Shown one piece after another: positions 1 to 7,042 of a stretch of DNA of 22,624 nucleotides. The notes below the pieces were generated by a model. That model saw only the letters and a list, made by a program, of their open reading frames with translations, ran no database searches and was not told where the DNA came from. A program made the position numbers and the translations under genes. Position 1 is the first letter of the stretch. Every line of letters begins with the position of its first letter. Origin of the DNA: a virus; IMG/VR virus record IMGVR_UViG_3300049846_000494, positions 1-22,624 of that record. One strand, 5' to 3'.

Positions 1-165
1 CGACCCACATAGATTGGTGGGGGAAGGACCCATTTTGTGACGCGCGACGACGGTGACCGGTCGAGCCCGGGGTGGCGAGGGGTATCTCAAAGCATCAGCG
101 ATCACGATGCCGTGATGGTGTGCAGCGCCAGCTGTGCGCGCGACGAAATGAAATGGATTTGTTGA
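1..165. other. left edge, no convincing gene
   Basis: No gene can be supported here. On the minus strand an ATG at 33-31 opens a frame of eleven codons that runs off the left edge, so the next leftward gene after the tail protein could begin there, but the frame is too short to judge. The remaining bases after the tail-protein stop show no clear terminator. Confidence 0.3.
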
Positions 166-846
166 TCAACGTGCGGTCGCGATGGCGCGTTGCAATGCGG
201 TCTCGAAGTAGGCGCTGTAACGACGCTGCACGACCTTGGCTGCGATGTCATCAATAGGGAAGCGTGGCGTGTAGCTGCCCTCATCAGTGGTCGCGATGAA
301 GTAGGGGAATAGCTGGAGGCGGGACCGGCGGTAGATACCAGGGGGGCGGTCACCACCCCGGGGGGTGCCGTAGAAGAACCCCCCCCGGGTGTTTGTGGTG
401 GACAGGCCCTTCTGAATGCTGCGGATGGTTGAGAGGGAGACGTTGCCCTGAGCTGTGAGCTTGACCAATGAGGTGGGCACCAGCTGGGCGTTAGCAGGAA
501 CGCCACCAGAGGCCACTACGTCGCCCAGGAAGCGCTTCTCAAACCCTTTCTGGGGTCTGGTGCCGCCATGCACCGCAAAGCGCAGGTAGCGCCTTCTGAG
601 CGCCTCTGGCAGTACAACAGCCTCGAGGGTGGCCTTGGTGGCCTTCTGAACGCGGTAGGCGGTCTGCGTGAACTTGACGGGCTGATCAAGGTATTGGCGC
701 GTGGCGCTGTTGATCGAACCGCGCGCGTCGAAGGCGGTGTCATTCAAGGCGACGCTGGCAGCGAAGCGCATCTGCTTGGTCATGGCCCCAGCGAAGGCGC
801 CGGCCTTGTCCAGGTTGCTGTCGATCGCGATGGAGAGGCCTGCCAT
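166..846 (-). CDS. minor tail protein Z-like protein
   Basis: A 226-residue protein that I read as a distant relative of lambda gpZ (prophage minor tail protein Z family), which acts at the head-proximal end of the tail during joining. Visible support: an N-terminal Ala-rich helix with the ASVALNDTAFDAR stretch (residues ~30-42), a basic middle, and a C-terminal FPIDDIA motif followed by an amphipathic Tyr/Phe-rich helix, the same order of elements as in gpZ. The frame stays open upstream to 966, but the extra 40 residues would be encoded by the tandem repeat at 875-898, so ATG 846 is preferred. No good ribosome binding site is visible. It is transcribed leftwards, away from the primase, and is separated from the other tail genes by the whole replication region, which is odd. 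It could instead be another virion or tail-completion protein. Confidence 0.55.
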   Translation of the reverse strand: MAGLSIAIDSNLDKAGAFAGAMTKQMRFAASVALNDTAFDARGSINSATRQYLDQPVKFTQTAYRVQKATKATLEAVVLPEALRRRYLRFAVHGGTRPQKGFEKRFLGDVVASGGVPANAQLVPTSLVKLTAQGNVSLSTIRSIQKGLSTTNTRGGFFYGTPRGGDRPPGIYRRSRLQLFPYFIATTDEGSYTPRFPIDDIAAKVVQRRYSAYFETALQRAIATAR

Positions 847-874
847 GAGCCAAGGGTAGGCGGAGCCGATTGCC

Positions 875-1103
875 CCTTCCAACCTTCCAACCTTCCAACC
901 TCGGCCAAGGACTCGCGAGACATTCGGTGCAGCCGTCGATTCCTGCCAACCTGTCAACCTTGCCAACGTTGCCCCTATAGGTCCTTTTTCGGTCCTTACT
1001 ACTCTTTACAGAGATCCTTCAGAAAGGTTGGGAGGTTAGAAAGGTTGGCTAAGTCGCTGGGCCGCAAGGGATCTCAGCCTTCCAACCTCATGCCGCAGGT
1101 TGG
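875..1103. repeat. AGGTTGG / CCAACCT repeat cluster
   Basis: The 240-bp gap between the primase stop and the tail-protein start is filled with a 7-bp motif on both strands. Exact plus-strand CCAACCT copies start at 879, 887, 895, 946 and 1082; exact AGGTTGG copies start at 1025, 1042 and 1097. Near-copies occur at 954, 962 and 1033. The first three are a perfect 8-bp tandem (CCTTCCAA, 875-898). A random 7-mer would be expected about three times in the whole window on both strands, so eight in about 225 bases is a real cluster. Placement beside the primase-helicase suggests iterons of a replication origin or a regulator-binding array; slippage of a simple repeat is the alternative for the tandem part. 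Confidence 0.75.
974..981 (-). promoter_or_regulatory. CCTATAGG palindrome, possible leftward promoter
   Basis: The 8-bp palindrome CCTATAGG lies in the gap upstream of the leftward tail gene; read on minus it continues as CCTATAGGGGC. The only other copy I found is at 4908-4915, read rightwards as CCTATAGGGTGC, ahead of the recombination cassette. TATAGG could serve as a sigma-70 -10 box, and CTATAGGG also resembles the start-site end of T7-type promoters, but no phage RNA polymerase gene is visible in the window. Function is inferred only. Confidence 0.3.
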
Positions 1104-1106
1104 AAG
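1079..1106. repeat. perfect 10-bp inverted repeat over the primase stop
   Basis: CTTCCAACCT (1079-1088) and AGGTTGGAAG (1097-1106) are exact reverse complements separated by 8 bases. The stop codon of the primase-helicase gene sits at the left arm. Both arms contain the 7-bp motif of the neighbouring cluster, so the element may be a double protein-binding site. As RNA it would form a 10-bp stem without a following U-tract on the minus strand, so it is not a standard intrinsic terminator. Confidence 0.7.
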
Positions 1107-3121
1107 AATACCCATTTGGCCCTGCCTTCGACCCATTGGCGCTGCTTGATGAAGCCGAGCTCGCGCATGATCGATGCCACCTGCATCTGATCAGCGCGGC
1201 CTTGGCGCTCCACTGGTTTGCTGATCGCTTCGCTCAACAGCAGCTCACTGGTGATGGGTCGGCCGTCGTTGCGAGGTGCTCCGAGCCACTCCTGAATGGC
1301 TGCTTTCCATGGGCTATCCACGAGGTAGGACTCGTTCTCGTGATCCACCTGTGCGCTGTGTTCGCGTGAGAGGTGATTTGGCTGGCCCTCGCGGTAAGCG
1401 GCTACTGCTGCGCTCCAGATGGCATCACGCTCAAGCAGCAGGCCATCCACGGGGATGTGTGGCGCAGCGGTGACGGGGATGACCCAGAAGCGCCGGTTGC
1501 CGGTGTCGTCGACCAGGAAGCCGGTGTCGCGGTTGGTGGAACCGACGATGATCGAGCGGCGTGGGTATGCCTCCGTGGTGCGCTGGTATGGCGCGCGGAA
1601 CATATCGGTCTGCTGGGTGAGAAAGGCTTTCACCTGGCCTGCGTGCTTGCGGCCGGTGATGTGATCGAGCTCGGCCCATTCCATGAGCCATGAGCGGTGC
1701 AGCACCATCAGGTCATCTTTCGAGCCGATGTCTCGTAGTGCATCGGAGAACCAAAGCCCGCCGAGGTTGCGCCAGAAGGTGGACTTACCGCAGCCTTGGG
1801 GGCCCATGAGCACGCAGGCTGAGTCGTGCTTACAGCCGGGCTCGAAGATGCGCCGCACAGCCGCTATGAGGGTGGCCTTGAGCATGGCGTCGTAGAGGCT
1901 GCCAGGAGCGTCTCCAGGGCGCAGGTAAGCGGTTGCTAGGTGCTCGATGGGTACGGGCTGCACGTGATCGGCTACGTGCTCGAGATATTCGCGAACCGGG
2001 TCGTATGGGTTTTCGAGTGCGACGACATGTACGGCATCTGCTGCGAGGTCTTTGGTGACCTTGACGCCTTGCTGTGAGAGCTCGAGGTAGAAGTGCTCGA
2101 TGTGCTCGAGCGGTTGCTCGTCTAGCTCGATGGTCTTGGTGAAAACATTCCAGCGGAGGCGGTCTGCCATCTGCTGGCGCAGCAGGGCCAGGAGTTCGTT
2201 TGATTCCAGCTTGAGCAGTTTGCCGGTTGTCGGTGTAGGGTTTGGCGCGCCATTAGGTTTGTGGACGATGGGCCGCGCGGCTGGAGACGTGCGGCTTTTC
2301 TCATGGCCGGCCAGGTGAGCAAGGGTGCCGAGGGAGACACCACCGGCTGCGGATGAGAACGTGCGCCATTTGGCTTCACAGGCGCCTGGCTCAAACTTGC
2401 CTGAGATGGTGGACCATTGGATCCAATCGGCTAGCAGTGAGTCGTCGACTGAGTGCAATGCCATGCCGACGCGTAACCATGCGTCGTAGTCATCAGCGTC
2501 TGCTGCTGGCACTGAGGCGAGGTAGGTGCGTGCGCGTTGAATGTCGGTGTCAGGCAGCTGCAGGAGCGGTGCAGATGCGGGCTTCTGGCGCTGCATCTGC
2601 TGCAGCAGCAGCGATGGCGCTTCGGCGAGAGGCAGATCACCAGGGGCGCGGCCATTGAGCCAGCGGTAGGCGCCGGTGATGGGGTGCGCGCCGGCTACGA
2701 CGGATTGGCATCCAGACCAGCGCAGCTCAAGCTGTTCGCCTTTGACGCTGCTGCGGATCTTGGTGGTCTTGATGGTGGGCCAGAAGGGCTCAGGCACCTG
2801 ATAGATCACCTGCAGGCGCCCATCGCGACCTGAGGTGACGGCCCAGGACTTGGGAAGGTCGCGCAGGGGGGCACCGATCTGCTCGAGGACCTCGGATGCG
2901 CCGAGGCCATCGTGATCGACGAATAGAAGACCGCCGGACTGTGGGCCTGCGATGACGCCAATGGCTACAGCACGGCCTGCTGTGATCTCGGTGGTGAGAT
3001 CAGCGCGTGAGATGGGATGCTTTTGCCATTCGGGCTGATAGGGGCGCTTGTCGTTGCCGACTGCTACCAGGGCCCAGTGGTTGGGGATATTGGCGAGCTG
3101 CTGCAGGAGATCGGCGGCCAC
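1088..3121 (-). CDS. bifunctional primase-helicase (Prim-Pol / PriCT-2 / D5-VapE-like ATPase)
   Basis: A 677-residue replication protein expected to synthesise primers and unwind DNA at the phage fork. Residues ~10-165 look like an archaeo-eukaryotic-type Prim-Pol domain: the metal-binding FVDHDG (Asp69, Asp71) and the GAYRWLNG region near 150. Residues ~195-275 match the PriCT-2 primase C-terminal domain (DYDAWLRVGMALH, CEAKWRTFS). Residues ~370-600 are a VirE/D5-like P-loop ATPase with Walker A GPQGCGKST at 440-448, an acidic strand WLMEWAELD at 478-486 and the GSTN...GNRRFWVI block at 527-548. The His usually found in the Prim-Pol SGxxGxH-type motif appears to be Gln104 here. Translation starts at GTG 3121; no good ribosome binding site is seen. 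The gene follows the VRR-NUC gene in the same leftward set. Confidence 0.85.
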   Translation of the reverse strand: MAADLLQQLANIPNHWALVAVGNDKRPYQPEWQKHPISRADLTTEITAGRAVAIGVIAGPQSGGLLFVDHDGLGASEVLEQIGAPLRDLPKSWAVTSGRDGRLQVIYQVPEPFWPTIKTTKIRSSVKGEQLELRWSGCQSVVAGAHPITGAYRWLNGRAPGDLPLAEAPSLLLQQMQRQKPASAPLLQLPDTDIQRARTYLASVPAADADDYDAWLRVGMALHSVDDSLLADWIQWSTISGKFEPGACEAKWRTFSSAAGGVSLGTLAHLAGHEKSRTSPAARPIVHKPNGAPNPTPTTGKLLKLESNELLALLRQQMADRLRWNVFTKTIELDEQPLEHIEHFYLELSQQGVKVTKDLAADAVHVVALENPYDPVREYLEHVADHVQPVPIEHLATAYLRPGDAPGSLYDAMLKATLIAAVRRIFEPGCKHDSACVLMGPQGCGKSTFWRNLGGLWFSDALRDIGSKDDLMVLHRSWLMEWAELDHITGRKHAGQVKAFLTQQTDMFRAPYQRTTEAYPRRSIIVGSTNRDTGFLVDDTGNRRFWVIPVTAAPHIPVDGLLLERDAIWSAAVAAYREGQPNHLSREHSAQVDHENESYLVDSPWKAAIQEWLGAPRNDGRPITSELLLSEAISKPVERQGRADQMQVASIMRELGFIKQRQWVEGRAKWVFFQPAA

Positions 3122-3155
3122 ATAGCTACAGAGAGGCCGGCGAAGTGTGGCAGAT

Positions 3156-3170
3156 AGGTTGGCAGGTTGG
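3156..3170. repeat. two AGGTTGG copies ahead of the primase
   Basis: AGGTTGG occurs at 3156-3162 and again at 3164-3170, an 8-bp spacing like the tandem at 875-898. They lie in the 52-base gap between the VRR-NUC stop and the primase start. The same motif thus brackets the primase-helicase gene, which fits either an origin-binding or an autoregulatory role. Confidence 0.55.
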
Positions 3171-3173
3171 TAG

Positions 3174-3524
3174 TTATCTCAAGATTTTGTTTGCGTCGCA
3201 GACTGAGCGAGCGATGCCAGCAATACCACCAGCGGATTGCACAGCGCCGAGCCATGCGTGCTGTTCGGGTCTGACGCGGCCGGTGGGAGTCTTGACTTCA
3301 ATGCTGGTGAACACGGCCAGTTGGCTGCCCACCATGTCGGGGGTGATGGTGATGGTGCGCCAGCCGATCAGGTCTGCGGAACCGCGTGCTAGGCCGAACT
3401 GCACGGGCCTGCCGGTGCGTGGATCTGGGAGGATCCCGCAGTTGTTCCGAAAAAGTCGCAGATCAGATCGGGTGCCGAGGGCTAGGCGGATTTGCTGTTG
3501 GAGGGTGGTCTCAACGTTGGCCAC
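3174..3524 (-). CDS. VRR-NUC domain nuclease
   Basis: A 116-residue protein matching the stand-alone VRR-NUC fold of the PD-(D/E)XK nuclease superfamily, common in phages next to helicases and thought to act on branched or flapped DNA. The active-site pattern is visible: GSADLIG with Asp51, then the strand SIEVKTP with Glu76 and Lys78, followed by RPEQHAW with Gln88. The length is normal for phage versions. Translation starts at GTG 3524, overlapping the end of the SF2 helicase gene by 14 bases, so the two are probably translated together. It precedes the primase by 52 bases. The fold is clear; the exact substrate is not. Confidence 0.85.
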   Translation of the reverse strand: MANVETTLQQQIRLALGTRSDLRLFRNNCGILPDPRTGRPVQFGLARGSADLIGWRTITITPDMVGSQLAVFTSIEVKTPTGRVRPEQHAWLGAVQSAGGIAGIARSVCDANKILR

Positions 3525-4884
3525 GCGCCTGATGGATCCGGTATGCCCAGCCCGGACTGTAACCGCGTTCTTTAGCTAGGGCGAGCAGTTGCGGAAGGGT
3601 GCGAGCTGCTTGGCGTTGGCGTTTGAATTGGTCGCGTTCTGCCATGCGTTGTTGCACCTGTTCGCGTTTGAGCTCTTTTAGTTCACCCATCAGCTGCCGG
3701 ATCTTGCTGTTGCGAATTGGCACGCATTGATGGCCGCAGACTGGGCATTGCGGCTGCGGCTTGAATGCCGCAAAGCACTGGTCACAGGTGCGGACCGATG
3801 GCGCTGGTGTGCCGCGGGTGCGCTTCATGCGGTCATCGAGTGACCAGTCGCGTGGATCATCAGGGAATCCATGGCGGGTGACGTTGCCGACGTGATCGAG
3901 AATCACAGCGTGTGGCTTGTCTGGTGTAGGGCGCAGCACGCGGCCCACCTGCTGCAGGTAGAGCCCGAGCGATTGTGTTGGCCTGAGAAGGATTGCGCAG
4001 CTGGCGGCCGGGACATCGAAGCCCTCGCTCACCACGTCGACGGTCACCAAGATGCGCGTGTCCCGGCTGGAAAAATCAGCCACCACCTGCTCACGGTCTG
4101 GTGTGTCACCTAACAACAACTCCGCTGTGATCCCAGCCGTCTTAAATGCGTCGCACACTGAAATGGCATGTTTGATATTGCAGCAGAAAGCGATGGCCTG
4201 TTGGCCTGCTGCCAAGCGCTGGTAGTGGCTGATGGCATCACCCGTCACCGTGGGCCGATCCATAGCGGCCGCGGCCTGATCATTGGCATAGTCGCCGGCT
4301 CGGGTGCGGACGCTTGCCAGATCAGCCACCACAGGCGGCGCATAGATCCGTGCAGGTGAGAGGTGGGCGGTGAACACCAGATCGGCCACAGATGGGCCAA
4401 GTACCAACTGATCGAACGCGGAGCGCAACCCACATCCGTCGAGGCGGCATGGCGTGGCTGTGACGCCCAAGCGGTAGGCATCGGGCCAGTGATCGAGGAT
4501 GCGCGCCCACTGACCAGCTGTGGCGTGATGGGCCTCATCAATGATGATCAGGCCGGGTTGCCAGTCCATGCGGGTTAGGCGCCGGGCGAGCGTTTGCACG
4601 GATGCGATCTGCACGGGTGCATCTGTGGCTGGCACACCAGCCGCGATGATGCCGTGATCGAGACCGACCCATTGGAGCTTGCTGCTGGCTTGATGGATCA
4701 GCTCACGGCGATGCACGAGGATCAGCACGCGGTTGCCTTTGGCTGCAGCGCTGGCGGCGATGGTGGCAAATACGACGGTCTTGCCGCCGCCCGTTGGCAG
4801 CACTAGCAACGGTGAACGCGCGCCAGCCCGATAGGCGTTGCGCAGATCATCGATGGCGCGCTGCTGGTAGGGGCGAAGCTGCAC
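3511..4884 (-). CDS. SF2 DEAD/DEAH-box helicase with zinc ribbon
   Basis: A 457-residue superfamily 2 helicase. The two RecA-like domains carry a Q-motif-like LRPYQQRAI at residues 3-11, motif I LPTGGGKT (29-36), motif II DEAH (115-118), motif III TATP (141-144) and motif VI QVGRVLRP (311-318). After the helicase core come a four-Cys zinc ribbon (Cys366, Cys369, Cys379, Cys382), a Lys/Arg/Gln-rich helix and a short C-terminal SPGWAYRIHQAR segment. This arrangement is common in phage and RadD/SSL2-type helicases that work in replication fork repair or start. It begins at GTG 4884; the nearby ATG at 4894 is out of frame. It is the first gene of the leftward replication set and is divergent from the RecE-like gene, with only 53 bases between the starts. 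Confidence 0.88.
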   Translation of the reverse strand: MQLRPYQQRAIDDLRNAYRAGARSPLLVLPTGGGKTVVFATIAASAAAKGNRVLILVHRRELIHQASSKLQWVGLDHGIIAAGVPATDAPVQIASVQTLARRLTRMDWQPGLIIIDEAHHATAGQWARILDHWPDAYRLGVTATPCRLDGCGLRSAFDQLVLGPSVADLVFTAHLSPARIYAPPVVADLASVRTRAGDYANDQAAAAMDRPTVTGDAISHYQRLAAGQQAIAFCCNIKHAISVCDAFKTAGITAELLLGDTPDREQVVADFSSRDTRILVTVDVVSEGFDVPAASCAILLRPTQSLGLYLQQVGRVLRPTPDKPHAVILDHVGNVTRHGFPDDPRDWSLDDRMKRTRGTPAPSVRTCDQCFAAFKPQPQCPVCGHQCVPIRNSKIRQLMGELKELKREQVQQRMAERDQFKRQRQAARTLPQLLALAKERGYSPGWAYRIHQARGQR

Positions 4885-4888
4885 GGGG

Positions 4889-4917
4889 TTGCATCCAATG
4901 GCAATAGCCTATAGGGT
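4889..4917 (+). promoter_or_regulatory. divergent control region with CCTATAGGG element
   Basis: The 53-base gap between the divergent helicase and exonuclease genes holds TTGCAT (4889-4894) and TATAGG (4910-4915). The 15-base spacing is short for a sigma-70 promoter. The CCTATAGG palindrome (4908-4915) matches the one at 974-981. Position argues for a rightward promoter of the recombination cassette, but the boxes are weak. Confidence 0.35.
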
Positions 4918-4937
4918 GCCGCAAGTTGCCACAACCT

Positions 4938-5768
4938 ATGGACAACGCCTCTTACCACGTTCATCCTGCTGTCTCAAAGTCTCATCTGGATCTCATTGCG
5001 AGATCACCGCTGCACTACTGGGCGCGGTACTTAGATCCGAACCGCGTTGCACCAGAGCCCAGCGCTGCAATGCGCCTTGGCACTGCGCTGCACACGCATG
5101 TCTTGGAGCTGAGTCGATGGGATGACGAGATCGCCGTGGCTCCTGCGTGTGATCGTCGCACCAAGGCTGGCAAAGATGCGTTTGCATCATTCGAGGCCAG
5201 CGCTGCTGGCAAGACCGTCATCACCGCCGACGATGCCGATGTGGTCATGGCGATGGGCCGCAGCGTGATGCGCCATCCAGGTGCAGCAATGCTGCTGGGA
5301 TTGCCTGGCAAGGCAGAGACCACGCACATGTGGACGGATCCGCTCTATGGCATCGAATGCAAGTGCCGGCCTGACTGGCTGACCGATGACGGCAGCATCA
5401 TCGTGGATCTCAAGACGACGCGCGATGCCAGCCCGCGTGGGTTCCGCCAGAGCATCGCGTCGTATCGGTATCACGTGCAGGCCAGCTGGTATCTGCATGG
5501 CGTTCACGCTGCCACTGGCAAGCGGCCTGATCAGTTCATCTTCATCTGTGTCGAGTCAACAGCTCCCTATGCGTGTGCGGTTTATGCCGCAGATGCGGAG
5601 ATGATCGAGCGTGGCCACGAGCAGGCCATGAAGGATCTAGGCAGGCTGGCTGTCTGCAAGGCGGCTGACAGCTGGCCGAGCTACAGCGATCAGATCGAAA
5701 CCATCAGCCTGCCCGGTTGGATGACGGGCCAGGGCGGGCAACAGCTCACCGAGATTGAGACCTACTAA
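4938..5768 (+). CDS. RecE-like PD-(D/E)XK exonuclease (DUF3799 type)
   Basis: A 276-residue nuclease resembling the C-terminal nuclease domain of RecE/exodeoxyribonuclease VIII. It would chew 5' ends to expose single strands for the annealing protein encoded next. Visible active-site elements are GTALH with His52, KCRPDW with Asp146, the IVDLKTT strand with Asp157 and Lys159, and YHVQASWY with Gln181 and Tyr185. ATG 4938 is chosen because the N-terminus then begins just before the conserved YHVHPAVSKS region; an in-frame TTG at 4926 would add four residues. The stop overlaps the RecT-like start by one base (TAATG), a coupled RecE-RecT pair. The fold is well supported; substrate polarity is inferred from the family. 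Confidence 0.85.
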   Translation: MDNASYHVHPAVSKSHLDLIARSPLHYWARYLDPNRVAPEPSAAMRLGTALHTHVLELSRWDDEIAVAPACDRRTKAGKDAFASFEASAAGKTVITADDADVVMAMGRSVMRHPGAAMLLGLPGKAETTHMWTDPLYGIECKCRPDWLTDDGSIIVDLKTTRDASPRGFRQSIASYRYHVQASWYLHGVHAATGKRPDQFIFICVESTAPYACAVYAADAEMIERGHEQAMKDLGRLAVCKAADSWPSYSDQIETISLPGWMTGQGGQQLTEIETY

Positions 5769-6436
5769 TGACTGACAGCACAGCACTCATCACCACCCAG
5801 CCCGGCGGCTCGGTGTTTTCGGGGATTGAACAATTCGAGAACGCTCAGCGGATCGCCAAGGCCTTGGCCAGCAGCACGCTCATCCCGCCGCAATTCCAGG
5901 GGCAGCAGGGCTTTGCCAACTGCTTGGTTGCGCTTGAAATCGCAGGGCGCATGGGCATCAGTCCGTTCCTTGCGATGCAACATCTGCATGTGATCCACGG
6001 CCGCCCCAGTTGGAGCAGCAGTTTCATCATTGCGATGGTCAACGGCTGCGGTCGGTTCAGCCCGCTGCGGTTTGAGATGAGCGGTGAAGGTGACAGCCTC
6101 GCTTGCTATGCCGTGGCGACTGACCTTGCCAGCCAGCAGGAACTAAAGGGGCCCACGATCACGATGACCATGGCCAAGCGCGAAGGCTGGGCTACCAAGT
6201 CAGGCAGCAAGTGGGCGACCATGCCTGAGCTGATGATCCGTTACCGGGCTGCAGCCTTCTGGGGCCGGCTGTATGCCAGCGACATGCTGCTTGGTATGCA
6301 GAGCCAAGAAGAGGTGCTCGATGTGGAGCCGGTCATGGTCACCACTGCCCCTGCTGCCACCAGCGTGGCGGATCTGAATGCAAAGCTGCAGGCTGACCCT
6401 GAGCCCGCCGTGATCGAAACCGATGAGCTCTTCTGA
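5768..6436 (+). CDS. RecT-like single-strand annealing protein
   Basis: A 222-residue protein of the RecT-like phage recombinase group, which anneals complementary single strands produced by the partner exonuclease. I recognise the family block ALEIAGRMGISPFLAMQHL (residues ~57-75), then HVIHGRPSWSSSF, MAKREGW and the C-terminal PELMIRYRAAAFWGRLY. A variable tail of about 35 residues rich in Ala and Asp follows. The start overlaps the stop of the RecE-like gene by one base, and the 3' end overlaps the small helix-turn-helix gene by 14 bases. The close pairing with a RecE-like nuclease and a downstream SSB supports the role in phage recombination. Confidence 0.82.
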   Translation: MTDSTALITTQPGGSVFSGIEQFENAQRIAKALASSTLIPPQFQGQQGFANCLVALEIAGRMGISPFLAMQHLHVIHGRPSWSSSFIIAMVNGCGRFSPLRFEMSGEGDSLACYAVATDLASQQELKGPTITMTMAKREGWATKSGSKWATMPELMIRYRAAAFWGRLYASDMLLGMQSQEEVLDVEPVMVTTAPAATSVADLNAKLQADPEPAVIETDELF

Positions 6437-6608
6437 CTATCTGACGGCCACGCAGCTGGCAACCCGATGGGGCCTGCACCCTGACACGCTGATGCGCTGG
6501 CGTAAGGCGGGCAAGGGTCCGTCGTATTTCAGAACTCCCGGCTTCGTGCTCTATCCCCTGGCCGAGGTAGAGCAATACGAAAAGGCCAACACCATTACCC
6601 ACGAGTGA
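6423..6608 (+). CDS. small MerR/excisionase-type helix-turn-helix protein
   Basis: A 61-residue protein with the winged-helix pattern of the HTH_17/excisionase group: YLTATQLATRWGLHPDTLMRWRKAGKGP (first and recognition helices, residues ~6-33), followed by a wing with YFRTPGFVLYPLAEVEQYE. Such proteins bind DNA as excisionases or small regulators. The gene starts inside the end of recT and its stop lies two bases before the SSB ATG, so it is translated as part of the recombination cassette. No integrase is visible, so an excisionase role is only one option; local transcription control is another. Confidence 0.75.
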   Translation: MSSSDYLTATQLATRWGLHPDTLMRWRKAGKGPSYFRTPGFVLYPLAEVEQYEKANTITHE

Positions 6609-6610
6609 TC

Positions 6611-7042
6611 ATGAGCTTCAACGGAACAGTGACCGGCAACCTGGCTCGAGATCCTGAGCTAAAGGCTTTTGATAATGGCAGCATGGTCTGCAACATTGTC
6701 ATTGGCGTCAAACGTCCCAAGCGCCGTGGCGAGGATCAGCCCCCTTTCTGGGTAAAGGCGCAAATCTGGGGCAAACAGGCTGAGATGGCGGCTGACTGGA
6801 TGCACAAAGGTGATCTGGTGCTGCTTACTGGCGAGATTTCCGAGGAGCGTTTCCAAAAGCGCGATGGCTATCAAGGCTTTGCTGTTGTGGTTGAAAACGC
6901 ACGTTTTGAGCTGCTGCAGTCGAAGGCTGCCTCTCCTGCGCCTGCGCTCCAAGCTGCCGCACAGGCCACCGCTGCGGCTCAGAGCCTGGCTGCGGCCACT
7001 GACGGCGTGGTTGCCGAGGTGATCGAGGAGCCGTTCTTCTAA
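6611..7042 (+). CDS. ssb: single-stranded DNA-binding protein
   Basis: A 143-residue SSB with one OB fold at residues ~1-105: FNGTVTGNLARDPELK, MVCNIVIGVKR, FWVKAQIWGKQAE, GDLVLLTGEI and a final VVVENARFELL strand. An Ala-rich flexible linker follows and the chain ends in an acidic-hydrophobic tip (EEPFF), matching the partner-docking tail of bacterial SSBs. ATG 6611 is preferred over GTG 6605 because the usual N-terminus begins at this Met. It coats single strands and probably works with the RecE/RecT-like pair directly upstream. Its stop overlaps the stop of the small convergent gene by two bases. Confidence 0.92.
   Translation: MSFNGTVTGNLARDPELKAFDNGSMVCNIVIGVKRPKRRGEDQPPFWVKAQIWGKQAEMAADWMHKGDLVLLTGEISEERFQKRDGYQGFAVVVENARFELLQSKAASPAPALQAAAQATAAAQSLAAATDGVVAEVIEEPFF

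Noticed and set aside
875-900. CRISPR array
   Set aside because: The 8-bp units are directly adjacent without spacers and no cas-like gene is nearby.
568-1149. 193-codon plus-strand frame across the repeat region
   Set aside because: It crosses the tail-gene end, the repeats and the primase end, and its product is repeat-derived without domain features.
6423-6608. proof of a temperate lifestyle from the excisionase-like protein
   Set aside because: Small HTH proteins of this type have other roles and no integrase or attachment site is seen.
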